A stretch of DNA of 33,678 bases from Penium margaritaceum. Lineage: Eukaryota > Streptophyta > Zygnematophyceae > Desmidiales > Peniaceae. The stretch spans positions 127,032 to 160,709 of the forward strand of contig SZWC01004902.1 of assembly GCA_023375785.1 (NCBI GenBank), written 5' to 3'. The position numbers were made by a program, and so were the translations under genes. Shown here piece after piece: positions 11,341 to 21,675 of this stretch. Below the pieces are notes generated by a model. That model saw only the letters and a list, made by a program, of their open reading frames with translations, was not told where the DNA came from and searched no databases. How positions within the stretch are numbered: the first letter of the stretch is position 1; every line of letters begins with the position of its first letter.

Positions 11341-12040
11341 CGACATCCCTCGTTTCTCTCCGAATTCTCTTCCTTTGTCCTCTTGGGATGGGGGAGGCAC
11401 TTCTCCCTCTTAGTCCTCTGTTCTCCCCTCGGTGCATCCTTCACCCACCTCTTCTGAACCTGCCTTTGCACCATCTCCCTCTGTTGTGCTGCCTGCCGCT
11501 TTTGAGCCCTCTACCTTTTCTACACCACCTGTTGCATCTGAGCCCTCTGCTTCCTCTATGTTGCCTGCTACTCCAGAGCCGACTGCCTCCTTTGTGCCGC
11601 CTGTGGACTCTGAGTCCTCTGTCCCTTCTGTGTCGTCTGTTGCTCCTGAGCCCTTTGTCTCGCCTGAACCATATGCTTCCTCTGTGCTGCCCGCTACTCC
11701 AGAGCTGACTGCTTCCTCTGTGCCTCTTGTGGGTTCTGATTCCTCCCCCCCTTTTGTGCCGTCTGTTGCTCATGAGCCCTCGATCTTGCCTGCATCAGCT
11801 GCTGCTTCTTAGCCACCTCCTGTCTCTTCTGTGCTTCCTGTTTCTCCCTATGCTTTGGGTGGTCGCCTCTGGAAACCCCCCTCTCACTCCCGCCCTGTCC
11901 TCTCGGGTGATCATGGTCTCTGTGCCCATGGCCTAGTGACCACATCCTCACCCGTTGCTGCGTCTGTGGTGCACCCCAGTACCTCACTCAGGCTACTCTC
12001 TCATTGAGCAGGAGTTTACCATGCTCTTGACCTGTCCATC
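11341..12040 (+). pseudogene. pol: E2 pol: Ser/Pro/Glu-rich linker with imperfect repeats
   Basis: Open at 11432-11812 and rich in Ser, Pro, Ala and Val. It is built from loosely repeated units of the form PxxxEPxASSxLPATPE; two well-matched copies of the SSxLPATPE word lie near 11550 and 11675. TAG stops fall near 11414 and at 11810-11812. It joins integrase to RT as in the other elements. Confidence 0.7.
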
Positions 12041-12276
12041 GCTGGGTATGTTGCCTTGTGCTTTGCTGCTTCCGGTCTGTCTCCTCTTCCACCTGCACCC
12101 CTCACTGTGCAAGGTACCCACGCTGCATCCGACTCCTCTTTGTGGGAGCAGGCCATGCAATCAGAACTTGACGCCCTTTCAGATCATGGTATCTACGAGC
12201 TAGTTGATCTCCCCCAAGGGTGCGAAGGAGTGGCCGGAAAATGGGTGTACCGACAAAAGCTGAATCCTGACAATAA
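12041..12276 (+). pseudogene. pol: E2 pol: RT N-terminal part, upstream of a 602-bp insertion
   Basis: Reads CFAASGLSPLPPAP, then LWEQAMQSELDAL, YELVDLPQG and GKWVYRQKLNP, matching the E1 and E3 RT N-terminus. Similarity stops abruptly at 12276 and resumes at about 12879. Confidence 0.85.
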
Positions 12277-12878
12277 TGTTAATCTTCCACTGTATGTATT
12301 TCTCCTCTTGTGGTGGCCGTGAATGTGCAGGGCATGCTGGTACAGCGAGGGGAGACGATGCACCATGAAGACATGCAATCCTATCCTTCCTCACCGGTGG
12401 TCACCTCCACACTGACCGCATGACCCATTTCCATCATCATCCAGGCTTGACGCGCTTGCCGTGTCCTTGGGCTCTCATGGCAAACATATTTTAGCTGTCT
12501 TTTCATAACTGCTCATTGCTTGCTTTAGCTTGGGAGATCTATGTCAGACCTGCAACTTTGGTTTTGGTTAGGCATAGAGTATGCCACTTTGCAGGTGACG
12601 TATGGCGTGCCCCACCTGGGTTTCGCGGATTCGCCCGCGCCCATTTTTGGGCTGTTGAGGGCTTTCACCCTCGATCAAGCTGGCTCGCTGGCGAGCCTCG
12701 CTCGCCGGCGTAACGGGTGAAGTCGACTAGCGACCTCACCCCTAGAACTAGGCTAACTAGTGACTCAAGGACTTGTATTTTTTTGTTGTCGCCGCCATGG
12801 AGTTTTGGACCTAGCGTGGCCTAGGGTCCACCGTATTGAGAACCGTCTATTGCTATGGCTTCCTAGCAAGCTTCTTAA
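12277..12878. mobile_element. 602-bp insertion in E2 RT, probable non-autonomous element
   Basis: RT homology is interrupted here exactly between adjacent residues of the conserved NPDxxxxxYKARL region. The insertion is flanked by TAA on both sides (12274-12276 and 12876-12878), and removing insert plus one TAA restores a continuous reading register. It begins TGTTAATCTT and ends AGCAAGCTTCT. There are no obvious terminal inverted repeats and no coding capacity. The class is unknown; a 3-bp TAA duplication is typical of PIF/Harbinger-type DNA transposons, but the missing inverted repeats argue against a simple assignment. Confidence 0.6.
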
Positions 12879-13670
12879 CACTTTTGAATGATACAAAGCA
12901 CGACTTACAACAAAAGGGTTCTCTCAAGTCCCAGGGGTCGACTTTGATGAGACATTTACTCCACTTGGTCGCTATACCACTGCGAGGGCACTGCTCAACC
13001 TGGTAGCCCAGCATGCTCAGGAAGTGGAACAGATGCATGTCAATAATGTCTTCCTCCATGGCAAATAAGACAAGGAAATCTACATGGTGCAACCATCTGG
13101 CGTCACAGATGGAACAATTCGAGTATGGCATTTACGCAAGGCCTTTTATGGGCACAAGCAGTCCCCACACTGTTACAACCACGAGATTACAGCAACTCTG
13201 GGAAAAGGGGGCTTTAGGAGGAGCACTATAGATCCCGCCTTGTTCCTTTGTGCCCCCATTGGACTGCTTGTCATTATCCTTTTTTATGTGGATGACCTCC
13301 TGATTGCCTCTCCCAAGATCGGAGTTGTCTTGTCTGCAAAGGCTTTCTTGCGGGAAGCATACAAGATGAAGGAGCTTGGTCCAGCTCGTGTCTTCCTAGG
13401 CATGGAGTTAGATATGATCGCTCACGTTGCACCTTGCACGTTCATCAGGCTGCATATGTCCATAACCTAGGGGAGCAGTTTGGACGGCTCCTTATTGTTG
13501 TCTCCTCAGCCTTTACACCTATGACCCCAGTGGGTCAATCAGTTTTGGAGCCCTGTGAGCTATCAAAACTAGAGGAGAATGTGGATGTGACAGACTACCT
13601 CGGAGTCATTGGCTCCCTAATGTACCTTTGCTGTAAAATTTCTCTCCCAGTGCCATGGAGAGTGCCACCT
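12879..13670 (+). pseudogene. pol: E2 pol: RT, continued
   Basis: Continues with YKARLTTKGFSQVPGVDF just after a TGA at 12889-12891 (an Arg or Asp codon in the relatives). The catalytic box YVDD is intact at 13285-13296. Later blocks KMKELGPARVFLGMEL and, after a frameshift near 13420-13440, HVHQAAYVHNLGEQF and VIGSLMYL are present. TAA interrupts at 13066-13068. A small deletion near 13626-13670 removed the segment that reads ATTTRADVAFSVNFLAQ in E3. Confidence 0.88.
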
Positions 13671-14229
13671 TGAGGTAGCATTGCGTGTGGAACGCTATGC
13701 ACTCTCCACGCCACGAATCGGGATGTACTTTTGTGTACATTCCTAAGTGCCTGTTGATGGGATCATTGACAGTAACTGGGCACATGACACGGATGCACAA
13801 AGTAGAATAGGATACATTTTCATGATTGGCAGGACAACTGTCTCGTGGAAGAACAGAAAACAAGGGTGTGTTTTCCGCAGCACAGCTGAGGCTGAGTTCG
13901 TGGCTCTTGGCGTAGGTACGTGTGAAGTTGTCTGGCTCTGTCTCCCGCTGCATCAGCTGTGTGTCCCCATTCGTTGCATCACTACGTGCTGTGACAATCA
14001 ACGCACAAAAGCCAGTGCAAAAAACAGTGGCATGAATCATTCACGCACCAAGCACATCAATGTGGAGCATCACTTTGTTCACGAGTGCATTGCTACTGGC
14101 ATTGTCCACGTTGCTTGGGTGGACACACGGTCAGAGAGGGCTAGCTTTCTCACCAAGGCTCTCAGCAAAAATTCTTTCCAGTGTGCTTTCAAAGCCATTG
14201 GCCTCACCAGCCCCCATGACCCAGGATGA
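13671..14229 (+). pseudogene. pol: E2 pol: RNase H (broken)
   Basis: Mostly open from 13747 to 14229 after a TAA at 13744-13746. The first catalytic Asp motif has decayed to GIIDSNWAHDTD. The AEAEFVAL (Glu), CDNQRTKAS (Asp) and TKHINVEHHFV blocks remain, and the terminal LTKALS...HDPG is followed by TGA. The end of pol lies about 105 bp before the 3' LTR. Confidence 0.88.
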
Positions 14230-14323
14230 AGTTTTTGGTGTCTCCCTGTCTCGTTATCTCCCTTGCACTTGCACTGTTGTGTGTTCCATTCTTCTACTGC
14301 TAGTGGGGTTTTTGCCTGTGGGT

Positions 14324-14333
14324 CATTGGGGAG
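14324..14333 (+). other. E2 polypurine tract
   Basis: CATTGGGGAG directly before the 3' LTR, a one-base variant of the CATGGGGGAG shared by the other elements. Confidence 0.7.
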
Positions 14334-14936
14334 TTTTGGAGTTTTGTTGGTTAATCATACCTCAATTCCCTTTTGTCTCACTACTCATGGCACATACAGT
14401 CATGTACACATTGAGTGACCATGGCCATACTTGGGGAGACGTCCCTTGTGTGCGCCCTTTCTGCTGCCTCCAGTCTCATCAAGCAGTCGACAAGCTACCT
14501 AGGAGTGCCCTCTGGCACAAGAATGACCTACATTTGACTATCTTGTTATGATGTGGTAGATGCTAGGGCTCGTACATTGTCACTGCCGATCCCTGCATCG
14601 TGATTGCTTGCTTCTGGGTGTTTTGAAGGAGCTGCGTGTCATCCCAGGTGTTGATCCTTAGGGGCCCATGGTATCGGTCTCTACTCGTACACTGGTGAGA
14701 AGCCACCCTTGGTCAGGCTCGCCCCCCGGGTGGCGGTGTTCACTTACTCGAGCAGCTGCTCGGTGTGGGTGCGCACTCACCGTTACTTAGACTCTCGCTC
14801 TCCAACTCCCGTCTCTTCTCTCTCTTGTGACGAGAGTTTCTAAGGCAAGTGTTACCAAATCCATTGCGTGTGACACATTCTATCTCACTTCCGCACGTTC
14901 ACATTGACTCACAATCAACAAAATTTAGTAACTACA
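14334..14936 (+). repeat. E2 3' LTR
   Basis: Starts TTTTGGAGTTTTGTTGG, so the canonical TG has mutated to TT, and ends TAGTAACTACA. It is 603 bp against 704 bp for the 5' LTR; the CA expansion in the 5' copy accounts for nearly all of the difference. Roughly 85% identity outside that tract (by eye). Confidence 0.88.
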
Positions 14937-15005
14937 ACCCCAGTGTCAGCATGTGTATGGGCGGAACCAAGAGGTCACTTGCTTGTCTTGCAGCCATAAC
15001 TAACA
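14937..15005 (-). repeat. Solo LTR, 5' portion (other side of E2)
   Basis: The reverse complement starts TGTTAGTTATGGCTGC and matches the first 70 bp of the E1 LTR (TGTTGGTTATGGTTGT, GCAAGTG, CCTCTTG, a CACA-rich stretch, then CACTG). It joins to 6658 once E2 and one copy of its short target duplication are removed. The stretch looks like a splice acceptor on the plus strand (GTCTTGCAG at 14985-14993), but it is LTR sequence. Confidence 0.75.
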
Positions 15006-15149
15006 CTCATGTTTTGAAAGTGCACCGCAATACAGTCAACTGGTCGGAGTAAGTCACAAATCAGAGGACAAAACCAGAACTTCTTGTGTTCCTCTACCAC
15101 ACGTGCTACAAAATTGGCCTAAATCTGGTCGACTACTTTTGTTTATTAG

Positions 15150-15380
15150 TGGGTGCTTTGCCTGTGCCAAAAAAGGGACGTGGCTCCTGCAATTCCTGCA
15201 AATGCCTCCTTGTAGCCAAGTACAAATGCGGTAGTCCTCTCCCCCAATTCTGCAGTTGCCATAATGCTGAGTTAATGAGTAAAGTGCATGCCTTCCTTAA
15301 GGAATGTGGCATCCATCATGTGTCAATACGTCCTTCACGCCTGCGCAAATCCGTGTCTCTGAGCTATTGGGCCACACCAA
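15150..15380 (+). other. Candidate Cys-rich host exon
   Basis: A 231-bp open stretch lies between an acceptor-like sequence (CTTTTGTTTATTAG, ending at 15149) and a donor-like GTAAGA at 15381. The peptide includes KKGRGSCNSCKC and FCSCHNAEL, with several Cys pairs that might bind zinc, then KVHAFLKECGIHH. I do not recognise the family. It lies outside the retrotransposons. Splicing it to the upstream stretch 14994-15048 does not keep an open frame, so it is not a confirmed gene. Confidence 0.25.
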
Positions 15381-15416
15381 GTAAGATGTGATTCACATTA
15401 TGCACGTTTATTCTGG

Positions 15417-15417
15417 T

Positions 15418-15460
<43 letters not shown>

Positions 15461-16208
15461 TGTGTGTGTGNNNNNNNNNNNNNNNNNNNNNNNNNNNNNN
15501 NNNNNNNNNNNNNNNNNNNNNNNNNNNNNNNNNNNNNNNNNNNNNNNNNNNNNNNNNNNNNNNNNNNNNNNNNNNNNNNNNNNNNNNNNNNNNNNNNNNN
15601 NNNNNNNNNNNNNNNNNNNNNNNNNNNNNNNNNNNNNNNNNNNNNNNNNNNNNNNNNNNNNNNNNNNNNNNNNNNNNNNNNNNNNNNNNNNNNNNNNNNN
15701 NNNNNNNNNNNNNNNNNNNNNNNNNNNNNNNNNNNNNNNNNNNNNNNNNNNNNNNNNNNNNNNNNNNNNNNNNNNNNNNNNNNNNNNNNNNNNNNNNNNN
15801 NNNNNNNNNNNNNNNNNNNNNNNNNNNNNNNNNNNNNNNNNNNNNNNNNNNNNNNNNNNNNNNNNNNNNNNNNNNNNNNNNNNNNNNNNNNNNNNNNNNN
15901 NNNNNNNNNNNNNNNNNNNNNNNNNNNNNNNNNNNNNNNNNNNNNNNNNNNNNNNNNNNNNNNNNNNNNNNNNNNNNNNNNNNNNNNNNNNNNNNNNNNN
16001 NNNNNNNNNNNNNNNNNNNNNNNNNNNNNNNNNNNNNNNNNNNNNNNNNNNNNNNNNNNNNNNNNNNNNNNNNNNNNNNNNNNNNNNNNNNNNNNNNNNN
16101 NNNNNNNNNNNNNNNNNNNNNNNNNNNNNNNNNNNNNNNNNNNNNNNNNNNNNNNNNNNNNNNNNNNNNNNNNNNNNNNNNNNNNNNNNNNNNNNNNNNN
16201 NNNNNTGT

Positions 16209-16253
<45 letters not shown>
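15417..16253. repeat. (TG)n microsatellite containing an assembly gap
   Basis: TG repeats run from about 15417 to 15470, then 735 undetermined bases (15471-16205), then TG repeats again at 16206-16253. The true length is unknown. Reading frames that cross the gap are meaningless. Confidence 0.97.
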
Positions 16254-16254
<1 letters not shown>

Positions 16255-17005
16255 ATAGAGTCAGAAGGCTCCATGTGTTTCCTACACCCTTTTATCAGCA
16301 GGTGGGTCTTCTGATGTTGCCACTGCCGAATGTAGCTTCTACTGTTGCTCCAATTGAGTGGATCTCCCCCTGTTGTGGTGGCTTTGAATGCTGCGGTTGC
16401 TGAATGTTGGCGTCAAGATGGCAACTGTGACAACGAAAGGTGCTGTGAGAATTCAGTTGCATTCCATTTTGGGCTATGCTGGACGACAATGTAATGAGGC
16501 CTGACGAAGCTTGGGGTCTCTGGGTTCCCAAGACTTACATACTCCACCCCATGTGTGACCGGTCACCTTATTCTTGAAACTGCTAATTGACAAGTGTGTT
16601 GGGAAGTGAACATGTAGGTGAACTTGGACCTCCAACAAAAACTAGTACGTAGTACAAAAAACCCATAACAACTAATATCTTAGACAATGAATGTATGTGT
16701 ATGTGGGCTCTAGCTACATAAATTGATGTTGATGATTTCTGCAAGATGTTCATGTATAGGAATACACTTTTTGATACACCAATTGTCGAGTGCATGCATT
16801 TAGGGTGATTGGGTGATAACATTGACTCCTCCACCCAGCCGAGCCCATACGAGCCCACACGTCTCTGAACTGCTTTCGTTGTGTGCTGTGCTGTGGGATG
16901 CCAAGGCTTAGTCTCTCCACTGCTTTCATACCATGAGGAAATGAGAAAGCCCCCTTAGTGAAATCCTGTGTGAGCAAACACTGTGAGAGACTAAGTCTCT
17001 CACCG
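16254..17005. other. Unassigned sequence left of E3
   Basis: About 750 bp with no convincing ORF, LTR or tandem repeat. Its last bases contain a perfect palindrome (16983-17003) two bases from the E3 border. Probably host or heavily decayed sequence. Confidence 0.5.
16983..17003. repeat. Perfect 21-bp palindrome at the E3 left border
   Basis: GTGAGAGACT, a single A, then AGTCTCTCAC: two 10-bp arms that are exact reverse complements. It ends two bases before the E3 LTR. Confidence 0.9.
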
Positions 17006-17509
17006 TGGGAAGTAGACTCTGACAGCTAGAAGAACTTGCACGGCAAACGACACGAAGATTGGGTCAAGCCATGGCGGGTTGTGCGTGGGAGTCTAGGACA
17101 AAGGCCAAAAGTGACATGACACGCACAACAGAGGTGTTACAAGCGGGAGAGAGAGAGCGGCAGCGAGCGAGCGAACGGCGAGCTCGCTCAAACTTGCTGC
17201 CCTCGTGGGTGTTGAACAGTCACCATTCGACCACGAAGTTATCCCAGCCCCTGTCTAGTCCTGTTTGAGGGAGCACCCGGTGGGCACCACACAAGTCCAC
17301 TACACACAACCAAACTGCATGCAACCTCAAGGTGCTTGTGCAATTTCCTGCCGACTGTGCCAAGGGATTGTCTGTCGTGAGGCCGTCACGCCACCACTAG
17401 AGCTACGGCGTCAGCGCCGATGTCCCTCCAACATCAGTCACCTGCGTCAGTGCGGTGGGTATGCAACGAGGCCAGAGGTCACAATGTGTCTGTGGCACAT
17501 AAACCAACA
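17006..17509 (-). repeat. E3 3' LTR
   Basis: On the minus strand it begins TGTTGGTTTATG, directly after the purine tract, and ends CTACTTCCCA. It is 504 bp, and the 5' copy is 503 bp. About 95% identical to 24725-25227. Confidence 0.93.
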
Positions 17510-17519
17510 CTCCCCCATG
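17510..17519 (-). other. E3 polypurine tract
   Basis: Minus strand CATGGGGGAG precedes TGTTGG of the 3' LTR, preceded in turn by TGTGGGT as in E1. Confidence 0.8.
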
Positions 17520-17611
17520 ACCCACAGCCGACGGACACAACACAAACGGACAGGCAAACACAAGTGTCACAAGGTGTGACATATGATTGTACAAACGCAA
17601 GGGACAACCAT

Positions 17612-18457
17612 TCACCCTGGATCATCACGTGGACACAACAATCCAACGGTGTGCACAGCTGCTTTGAAGACGTTGCTGCTGAGTGCCTCTGTGAGGAAGT
17701 CAGCTCTCTGCTGTCGTGTGTCGATCCAGACCACCTAGACATCACCTGCAGCAATACGCTCACGCACAAAATGATGCTCAACATTGATGTGTTTCGTGCG
17801 TGTGTGATGCATGCCATCGTGCTCAGCAATGGCCTTAGTGCTCTGGTTGTCACAGCGTAACGTGATGCAGCGGATGGGAACGCGAAGTTGCTGAAGCAAG
17901 CGACACAGCTTCACACTCTCGCAGGTGCCTGCACCCAGTGCAACATACTCAGCCTCACTGGAGCTGCGAGCCACGCAACCCTGCTTACCACTCTTCCATG
18001 ACACGGCGGTCCCTCCAATGAGGAAGATGTAACCTGTACGACTGCGAGCGTCAGTGTCATGTGCCCAGTCGCTGTCTTTGTATCCATCCACGACTGCCGA
18101 TGGCTGTGCTCGATAGCACAGGCCGGTGCGAGCAGTGGAAAGAGCATACCTGACAACACGCAGTGCAGCCTCCATGTGTCGTGCTCGAGGAGTCTGTGAA
18201 AACTGAGCAAGGAAGTTCACGGAGAAGGCAACATCTGCCCTGGTGGTCGTGGCCAGGTACATCAGTGACCCTATGACGCGAAGGTAATCTGTCACGTTGA
18301 CTGCCTCCCCTAGCTTAGACCCATCCAGTGTCTTCAGTAGCCTTTGCCCAGCTGGGGTCACAGGTGTGGACGCTGTGGGAGTGGACTCAAGCAGGGAGGC
18401 GAAGCGCTCCCCCAGGCTACAAACTTCGCAGCCTGGTGGACATGAAGTGTGTGACAA
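17612..18457 (-). pseudogene. pol: E3 pol: RT C-terminus and RNase H
   Basis: Frame-shifted continuation of RT. It carries LGERFASLL, VTDYLRVIGSLMYLATTTRA and then RNase H: GYKDSDWAHDTD (the usual YTD is YKD, but both Asp remain), SSEAEYVALGAG, CDNQSTKAIAEHDG and TKHINVEHHFVRE. TAG at 17735-17737 stops the frame 41 codons before the natural TGA at 17612-17614. The last residues (DTRQQRADFLTEALSS) remain readable after it. Confidence 0.9.
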
Positions 18458-19338
18458 GAACGGTCGTGTTCCAGTTCCATGCCCAGGAAGACGCGGGCTG
18501 GCCCTAAGTCTTTCATCTTGTATGTTGACTGCAAAAGCGTCTTCACAGATTCAACAGCAGCCTGGCTGGGCGACGCTATCAGCAGATCATCCACGTAAAC
18601 GAGAATGGCCACGAAGAGGACAGAGGGTGGAGTGACAAAGAGAGAAGGATCCACCGTACTACGTCGGTAGCCTCCTTTTTCAAGGGTGGAGGTGATTTCT
18701 TGATTCCAGCACCGAGGCAACTGCTTCAGGCCATAGAGGGCCTTCTGCAGTTGCCAGAATCGGTCAGTGCCATCGAAGAAGCCAGGTGGCTGGATCATGT
18801 AAATCTCCTCATCCAACTGTCCAAGGAGGAACGCATTGTTCACATCCATCTGCTCCAGCTCCCAGTTGTGATGGGCCACAAGACTCAATAGTGCTCTAGC
18901 TGTGGTGTATCGCCTGACTGGTGCAAACGTCTCGTTAAAGTCGACGCATGGGACCTGGGAAAACCCCTTAGCCGTGAGGCGCGCCTTGTACTTGTCGAGT
19001 GCACCATTGGGCTTGTACTTGCGCCGAAAGACCCAACGATCATCGATGGCTTTGCGCCCAGGTGGCAGATCGACAAGCTCATACACCGCATGATCATCAA
19101 GGGCGTTGAGCTCAGCACGCATTGCAGCCTCCCACTGCTGTGCGTTGGAGGCTGCACGTGCTTGACGCACCGTGGTCGGTTCAGGGGGCAAGACAATGGT
19201 GGCCGACATGGCATGACACTCGGCCACGCTACTCAAGATAGCAGCTTCCAAGTCTCGCTCGAGCTCCGAGCAGAGGAGCGCGTAGCCAAGGGCGGAACTA
19301 GGGTGGACGACCCCGGTGGCCAAGCCCAGCGCGTCCAC
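18358..19338 (-). CDS. pol: E3 pol: reverse transcriptase, intact core
   Basis: 326-codon open frame covering nearly the whole copia RT domain. It begins ALGLATGVVHPSSALGYAL, then WEAAMRAELNALDD, KYKARLTAKGFSQVP (about residues 118-132), ELEQMDVNNAFLLGQLDEE, KALYGLKQLPRCWN and YVDDLL (YVDD at residues 248-251; 18586-18597). It ends shortly after LGPARVFLGMELEHD, where a frameshift near 18420-18440 moves the continuation to another frame. It is a domain of a polyprotein, so the ATG at 19338 is not a true translation start. Confidence 0.9.
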   Translation of the reverse strand: MDALGLATGVVHPSSALGYALLCSELERDLEAAILSSVAECHAMSATIVLPPEPTTVRQARAASNAQQWEAAMRAELNALDDHAVYELVDLPPGRKAIDDRWVFRRKYKPNGALDKYKARLTAKGFSQVPCVDFNETFAPVRRYTTARALLSLVAHHNWELEQMDVNNAFLLGQLDEEIYMIQPPGFFDGTDRFWQLQKALYGLKQLPRCWNQEITSTLEKGGYRRSTVDPSLFVTPPSVLFVAILVYVDDLLIASPSQAAVESVKTLLQSTYKMKDLGPARVFLGMELEHDRSCHTLHVHQAAKFVAWGSASPPCLSPLPQRPHL

Positions 19339-20045
19339 GCCGGTAGGGTGAACAGGGGAGTGTGCCGTCTGAGACTGAGGAGGGGGTGCAGAGGTAGTGG
19401 AAGTGCGAGAATGGTTTGGGAGCGCACGGAGATGCCCCCCCGGACGGAGGCTCAGACAGGAGCAGTACTAGTGGTGGCATGCGGAGGCGGGTCTGACACC
19501 CGAACGAGAGAGGCCGCGGGTGAAGAGGCAACCGGAGGTGTGACTGGGTTGGATGACACAGCGGGAGACGAGGTAGACCGGGGAGAGTCGGCGACCTGAG
19601 AGGACGGTACATCGGAGGAACTGGACGGAGCCGATACGTCGGGGGAAGTGGACGCAGAGAAGGTAGGGACAGGTCCGGACGACGAGGACTGCAGTGAGGG
19701 TGAGAGTTACGGTGCAACAACAGGGACTGTCGGAGCGGCAGGACCGACATCCCCCCGCAGCCGAGAGAGGGGCAGGAGGGAGGAGTCTGGGGACAGGCGA
19801 CCGAGGTCCCGAAGGAAGACCAACTCAAAAAACAAGGCATCGCGAGACTCAACGACGCGTTGGCGAACAGGGTCCCAAAAACGCCACGCACAGACACTCC
19901 GAGAAAGGGGCACAGACGACCGCGAGGGGACAGGTTCCCATCACGGAGATCGTCGGGCAGCCAGACAGAAGCAATACCACCCCAGACTCGAGCCAGACGA
20001 AGGTCGGCCCGATGACCATGCCAACGCTCAAACGGGGTGACATTT
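19339..20045 (-). pseudogene. pol: E3 pol: integrase C-terminus and linker (frameshifted)
   Basis: After a TGA at 20045-20047, the integrase tail continues (VTPFERW, HRADLRLARVWGG, SVWLP). A frameshift then leads to AWRFWDPVRQRVVESRDALFFE near 19810-19890. The rest is a Ser/Pro-rich, poorly conserved linker with at least one more frameshift before the RT frame opens at 19338. Confidence 0.8.
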
Positions 20046-20690
20046 CAAGGGAGGGGGCCGTGGGGAACACGGTTCCAGACCCACGTCATGTAGCACATAG
20101 CTTTGAAGGCAAAGAGGGGCGGCAGACCAGACTCAGACAGGAGCGTGCGGACACCGTCGGCAAGCGTCCAATTCCAGCGTTCAGAGACACCGTTCTGTTG
20201 AGGTGTGTACGGAGCTGATATTTCCAGACACACCCCGCGAGACTCGAGGAGACGAGTGGTGGGACCAAGGAATTCGCCGCCACGGTCTCTACGGAAGACG
20301 CGCAGCGACCGTTGACAGGCACGCTCAGCCTGAGCAAGCCATGACTCAACGACAGAACAAACATCGCTCTTCTGACGGAGCGCAAACACCCAACAAAAGC
20401 AAGAAAAGTCATCAGTAAGACATAAGACGTAGCGACCCGTATCACCAAGAAGGTCATGAGGCAGAGGCCCCATGACATCCGCATGAATACGATCAAGGGG
20501 ATGAGAAGAGTGGGACTCAGAAGGAAATAAGGGAGAGTGATGCATCTTCCCTTGTGCACAGTCAAGACAATCAGCAGGGCAAGGGGCAGGGAAGCTAGAG
20601 GGCAAGAGGTCGAGAGCACGCTGGAGGGGAAGCATGCTATGAATGGCATCAGCGTGAACATGCTGATGATGAGGTGACGATGCAAGAGAC
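20045..20690 (-). pseudogene. pol: E3 pol: pre-integrase zinc region and integrase core
   Basis: Open frame of 196 codons. It has the Cys pair of the pre-integrase zinc region (CPADCLDCAQGKMHH), Asp in HADVMG (20477-20479), Asp in RRDRGGEF (near 20284) and Glu in NGVSERWN (near 20180). All three catalytic acids are kept. A frameshift near 20680 separates it from the protease frame, and TGA at 20045-20047 replaces an Arg codon of the family. Confidence 0.9.
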
Positions 20691-21675
20691 GGACGAGGTC
20701 AGGGGCGAGAGAGGGTGCAACATGAGCAAGGGCGACGCTGACGGCAGGAGAAGAGGGGCCGTGCAAGGGAACACGATAGAGTTTTCCGCACTTCATGCCA
20801 CGGAGAACAGCACGCTGAGAGGAACGAAGAGAGACAGCGCCAACACCATGGCCAGCAGTGAAGTCCATACCTTGATCATCCAGGGACGGCACAGACAGCA
20901 GGCTGAGCTCTAGCAAAGGCACATGCAGAACGTCAGGCAGGTACAGAGCACCACTGGGTCCAACAAAGCGCACGACGCCCACACCCTGAACCGACAGCAA
21001 CTGACCAGACCAAGTACGAACAAAGCTAACAGAACCGACGGGACCTAACGAGACAAACGAGGACCGCATGGACGTCATGTGGTGGGTCACCCCAGAGTCA
21101 AGGACCCAGAGGCCACTGGATACACACACAAAGGGCAGCACAGTGGATGTGGCGACGGTGCCAACGGAGGACGGAGACAAGGTATGAAGGGAGGGACAAT
21201 AAGGAAGAAAGTCGGACTGCCAATGCTCAATCCACGGAACAGACTCACACAAGGCACCCAGAGCGTGACCAAAAGGATCCCCACGCAGGACACCGTCAGT
21301 CTGACACACAAGACCTCTGGCGAGCGATGCAACACTCTCACCTCCCTGATCGCGAAGGCGGAGAAGCTGAAGGAGGGACTGCTCAAGGTGGCGCTCCCTA
21401 TCACTGCGATCACCATCCACAGACACCGGCGGAGCTGATGTAGACACACCGGAGGAAGGCAGGAACCATGGTGGAGCGGTGTAGGCAGAAGACGGGGGAC
21501 CAGCATACGCAGGGGCACCGTAAGGAGGTGGCCAGCCCCAGGGGTAGGGGCCAGGCGAAGGAAGACAAGGTATGCCGGATACGGCGTGAGCCTGAGCTGG
21601 AGGTGGGGCGGAGTAGCGCGAGGGACCACTGTAGCCACATGGCGAGGGTGCAGGGGTTGAGACGGAGGTGCGAGC
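20690..21675 (-). pseudogene. pol: E3 pol: protease and start of the pre-integrase domain
   Basis: This follows the nucleocapsid in the same register, after a TAG at 21676-21678. A Pro/Gly/Tyr-rich spacer (PYPWGWPPPYGAPAYAGPP) leads to the block LRDQGGES and to the aspartic protease motif WVLDSGVTHHM with an intact DSG triad. Downstream motifs SVQGVGVVRFVG and ELSLLSV are shared with E1 and E4. The frame is lost just after LLHRHL, which begins the pre-integrase zinc region. Confidence 0.88.

Noticed and set aside
14994-15048. Small exon between GTCTTGCAG and GTAAGT
   Set aside because: The acceptor-like sequence lies inside the solo LTR (ends at 15005), and joining this stretch to 15150-15380 does not give an open frame.
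15388-16403. ORFs of about 280-330 codons across the TG repeat
   Set aside because: They consist mostly of undetermined bases and dinucleotide repeat.
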